The position numbers were made by a program, and so were the translations under genes. Shown here in pieces: positions 62,257 to 64,000 of a stretch of DNA of 64,000 bases; position 1 is the first letter of the stretch, and each line of letters begins with the position of its first letter. A model generated the notes under the pieces. That model did no database searches. It saw nothing but the letters and a program-made list of their open reading frames with translations, and was not told where the DNA came from. Source of the stretch: CAWAYR01 sp050250955. GTDB taxonomy: Bacteria; Acidobacteriota; Vicinamibacteria; Vicinamibacterales; UBA2999. The stretch lies in contig JBFWNR010000001.1 of the NCBI GenBank assembly GCA_050250955.1, positions 62,001-126,000 on the forward strand, in the 5' to 3' direction.

Positions 62257-64000
62257 CAGAAGGGCGCCGCGTCCGCCTTCGCCAAGGCTGCGGCGGACGG
62301 CGCCTGAATCGCGGTGCGGTCGCCCACCTCGGACGCGCCGTCGGTCACGGCGGGGGTGGACTCTGATCCCAGCGCGGCCAGCAGGGCCAGCGCCACGGTC
62401 TTGGCCCGCGGGCCGGTCTCGCCGATCGGGCCGACACACGTCGGACACCCGTGGTCGCACCCGCAGCCGGCGATGAGCTCGCGGGTGCGCTCGAGCAGCT
62501 CGGCGTGCATGCCGTAGAGCGGCGCCGAGAAGCCGATGCCGCCCGGGAAGGCGTCGTAGAGATAGATGCGTGGCTCGTCGCCCAGCGTGTCGGGCAGCGC
62601 CGTGCGGCCGCCGGTGGGCCGGGTCTCGCCCTGCGCCTCGTCGCCCTGCCCGAAGGCCAGCCCCAGGTCGCGGCCGTCGCACATCAGCTGCAGCGCCGCG
62701 ATGCTCTTCATCGCGAAGCCGAGGCCGACGACGCCGTCGCGTTTGTCGTCCTTCGACCACGGCAGCACCGCCATCACCGCCGCCGGCACCGTGAGCCAGT
62801 AGGCGGTGGTGTGCATCTGCTGCTCCGGCAGGTCGAGTTCGCCCGAGCCGACGTTCTCGTTGGTGTGGAACTTGATCTTCTTGAAGCCGACGACGCGGCT
62901 GGAGACGTGGACGTCGCCGTGCGCCGGCACCTCGCCCTCGGCGGTCGCGGGCTCCAGCACCGTGACCTTCGAATAGCTGATCGCAGTGGTGTAGTAGTCG
63001 CAGTCGACGCTGCGGACGTAGGCCTTGCGGCCCTCGAAGTCGAGCGACTCCACCTGGTAGAGCCGCCCTTCGACGAGGTAGATCGCCTTGGGGTGCAGGG
63101 TCGAGGGCCCGCTGGTGAAGTCGGTTTCGCCGATGATGGTCGAGCCGGCGGTGACGTCGACGACGACGAAGTTGTCCGAGGTGATCGACCGCAGGCTGAC
63201 CGCGTCGGCGGGATAGCTCTCGCTGGTCCAGTGCCACTGGCCGGGATCGGACTCGTCGTCGGGATCGCCCGAGCGGTGCACCAGGCCGTTCTCGCGCAGG
63301 ATCTGCAGCACTTCCTGCACGTCGACGGCGCCGAAGGTGTCGGTGCCGCTGAAGGGCAGCTCGAACGCGGCGCACTTCACGTGGTCGACCAGGATGTGCA
63401 GGTTGTCGGGATTGACCAGGGCATGCTCGGGCGAGGCGGCGAAGAAGTAGTCGGGGTGCCTGACCACGAACTGATCGACCGGCGCCGAGCTGGCGACCAT
63501 CACCGCAGCCGACCGGGCGGTGCGCCGGCCGGCGCGGCCGGCCCGCTGCCAGGTCGAGGCGATGGTGCCGGGATACCCGGCCAGGATCGCCACGTCGAGC
63601 GCGCCGATGTCGATGCCGAGTTCGAGCGCGTTGGTCGAGACCACGCCGCGCACCTGGCCCTCGCGCAGGCCCTTCTCGATCTCGCGCCGGCGCAGCGGCA
63701 GGTAGCCGCCGCGGTAGCCGCGGATCGCCTCGGCCATCCCCGGGACGGTTTCGAAGTCCTCCTTGAGATACGTGGTGAGGATCTCGGTCGCCAGCCGGCT
63801 CTGCGCGAACACGATCACCTGGAGGTGGCGGCGCAGGAACTCCCCGGCCACCCGCCGGGCCTCGGCCAGGTACGAGCGCCGGATGCCGAGTTCACGGTTG
63901 ACCACCGGCGGATTGACGAAGACGACGAACTTCTCACCGCGCGGCGCACCGCTCTCGGCGACGTGCGAGAACGGCTGCTCGGCCAGGCGCTCGGCCAGCT
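62256..64000 (-). CDS. mrfA: MrfA/YprA-like DEAD-box helicase (5' part outside window)
   Basis: C-terminal 580 or so residues of a superfamily 2 helicase. Visible: helicase motif V-VI region GVVSTNALELGIDIGALDVAILAGYPGTIASTWQRAGRAGR, and a DUF1998-like region ending in a four-cysteine cluster CGCDHGCPTC, both typical of MrfA/YprA. The conserved part ends around ALLAALG; the remaining tail runs through a palindromic repeat (62263-62304) that supplies its last residues and lies next to the stop. The N-terminal Walker motifs lie beyond 64000. Confidence 0.92.
   Translation of the reverse strand, partial: LAERLAEQPFSHVAESGAPRGEKFVVFVNPPVVNRELGIRRSYLAEARRVAGEFLRRHLQVIVFAQSRLATEILTTYLKEDFETVPGMAEAIRGYRGGYLPLRRREIEKGLREGQVRGVVSTNALELGIDIGALDVAILAGYPGTIASTWQRAGRAGRRTARSAAVMVASSAPVDQFVVRHPDYFFAASPEHALVNPDNLHILVDHVKCAAFELPFSGTDTFGAVDVQEVLQILRENGLVHRSGDPDDESDPGQWHWTSESYPADAVSLRSITSDNFVVVDVTAGSTIIGETDFTSGPSTLHPKAIYLVEGRLYQVESLDFEGRKAYVRSVDCDYYTTAISYSKVTVLEPATAEGEVPAHGDVHVSSRVVGFKKIKFHTNENVGSGELDLPEQQMHTTAYWLTVPAAVMAVLPWSKDDKRDGVVGLGFAMKSIAALQLMCDGRDLGLAFGQGDEAQGETRPTGGRTALPDTLGDEPRIYLYDAFPGGIGFSAPLYGMHAELLERTRELIAGCGCDHGCPTCVGPIGETGPRAKTVALALLAALGSESTPAVTDGASEVGDRTAIQAPSAAALAKADAAPF
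62263..62304. repeat. REP-like palindromic element, copy 2
   Basis: GTCCGCC-TTCGCCAAGGCTGC-GGCGGAC (62271-62298) wrapped by GGCGCC on both sides (62263-62268 and 62299-62304). The core matches the element at 28110-28135 in 24 of 26 positions. It is inside the helicase coding region, contributing its C-terminal Ala-rich residues. Confidence 0.7.

Noticed and set aside
57685..62307. 1540-codon open frame on the plus strand opposite the TonB receptors
   Set aside because: It is antisense to two clear receptor genes plus the nuclease gene, composition is Val/Arg/His/Gly-rich with no domain; a GC-rich codon shadow.

Overview
The window is very GC-rich (around 70% by eye), densely coded on both strands, and contains no phage or insertion-sequence genes. 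The gene families suggest an uncultured Acidobacteriota, most likely class Vicinamibacteria. These families include a MacB/ADOP-type permease, Oar-like TonB receptors with a carboxypeptidase-regulatory domain, secreted DinB, PQQ-dehydrogenase and amidohydrolase proteins, and a serine/threonine kinase with a periplasmic tail. This placement is inference from gene content; no rRNA is present.

Layout. 1-8.9 kb: a secreted amidohydrolase (cut by the edge), a beta-barrel protein, a VOC-cupin-cupin protein, then a kynurenine-like block (amino-acid permease, class V aminotransferase, kynureninase, cyclase/formamidase, Tat-exported flavin reductase-like protein). 8.9-20.2 kb: ADOP permease, Ser/Thr kinase, outer-membrane protein with a 16-glycine run, short-chain dehydrogenase, two tandem lipoproteins, an ECF sigma/anti-sigma pair opposite a membrane protein, and an orphan Dam methylase. 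20.4-28.05 kb: the conserved housekeeping run tRNA-Leu(UAG), tig, clpP, clpX, lon, engB, rho. 28.05-31.85 kb: two intergenic regions full of palindromic and dispersed repeats, flanking a candidate selenoprotein, a DUF1080 protein, a FAH-family protein and an ArsR/SRPBCC pair. 31.8-49.3 kb: mostly secreted catabolic enzymes (PQQ sugar dehydrogenase, methyltransferase, alpha/beta hydrolase, amidase, DinB proteins, arylsulfotransferase, cyclase, cupin, phosphodiesterase), a BamA-like barrel paired with a kinase-like secreted protein, a Sir2 deacylase, a glycosyltransferase, two facing P1 peptidases and a 5'-3' exonuclease. 49.3-53.2 kb: agmatine-to-putrescine genes (aguB, aguA), a phospholipase-D-type synthase and rpmE. 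53.2-64 kb: a zinc-ribbon protein, a PHP-type hydrolase, two tandem TonB receptors with a strong terminator, and an mrfB-mrfA-like repair operon (mrfA cut by the edge).

The most notable observation is at 28478-29020 (minus strand). A secreted tyrosine-phosphatase-like protein has an in-frame TGA exactly where its catalytic cysteine belongs. The reading frame stays open and family-like for 52 more codons, and a hairpin resembling the bacterial SECIS (GGU in the apical loop, about 21 nt after the TGA) follows. This is a candidate selenocysteine phosphatase/sulfurtransferase. The second theme is gene expression. At least fifteen genes have a TANNNT box 6-9 nt upstream of an ATG or GTG and no Shine-Dalgarno sequence, which suggests widespread leaderless transcripts; other genes carry clear GGAGG sites.
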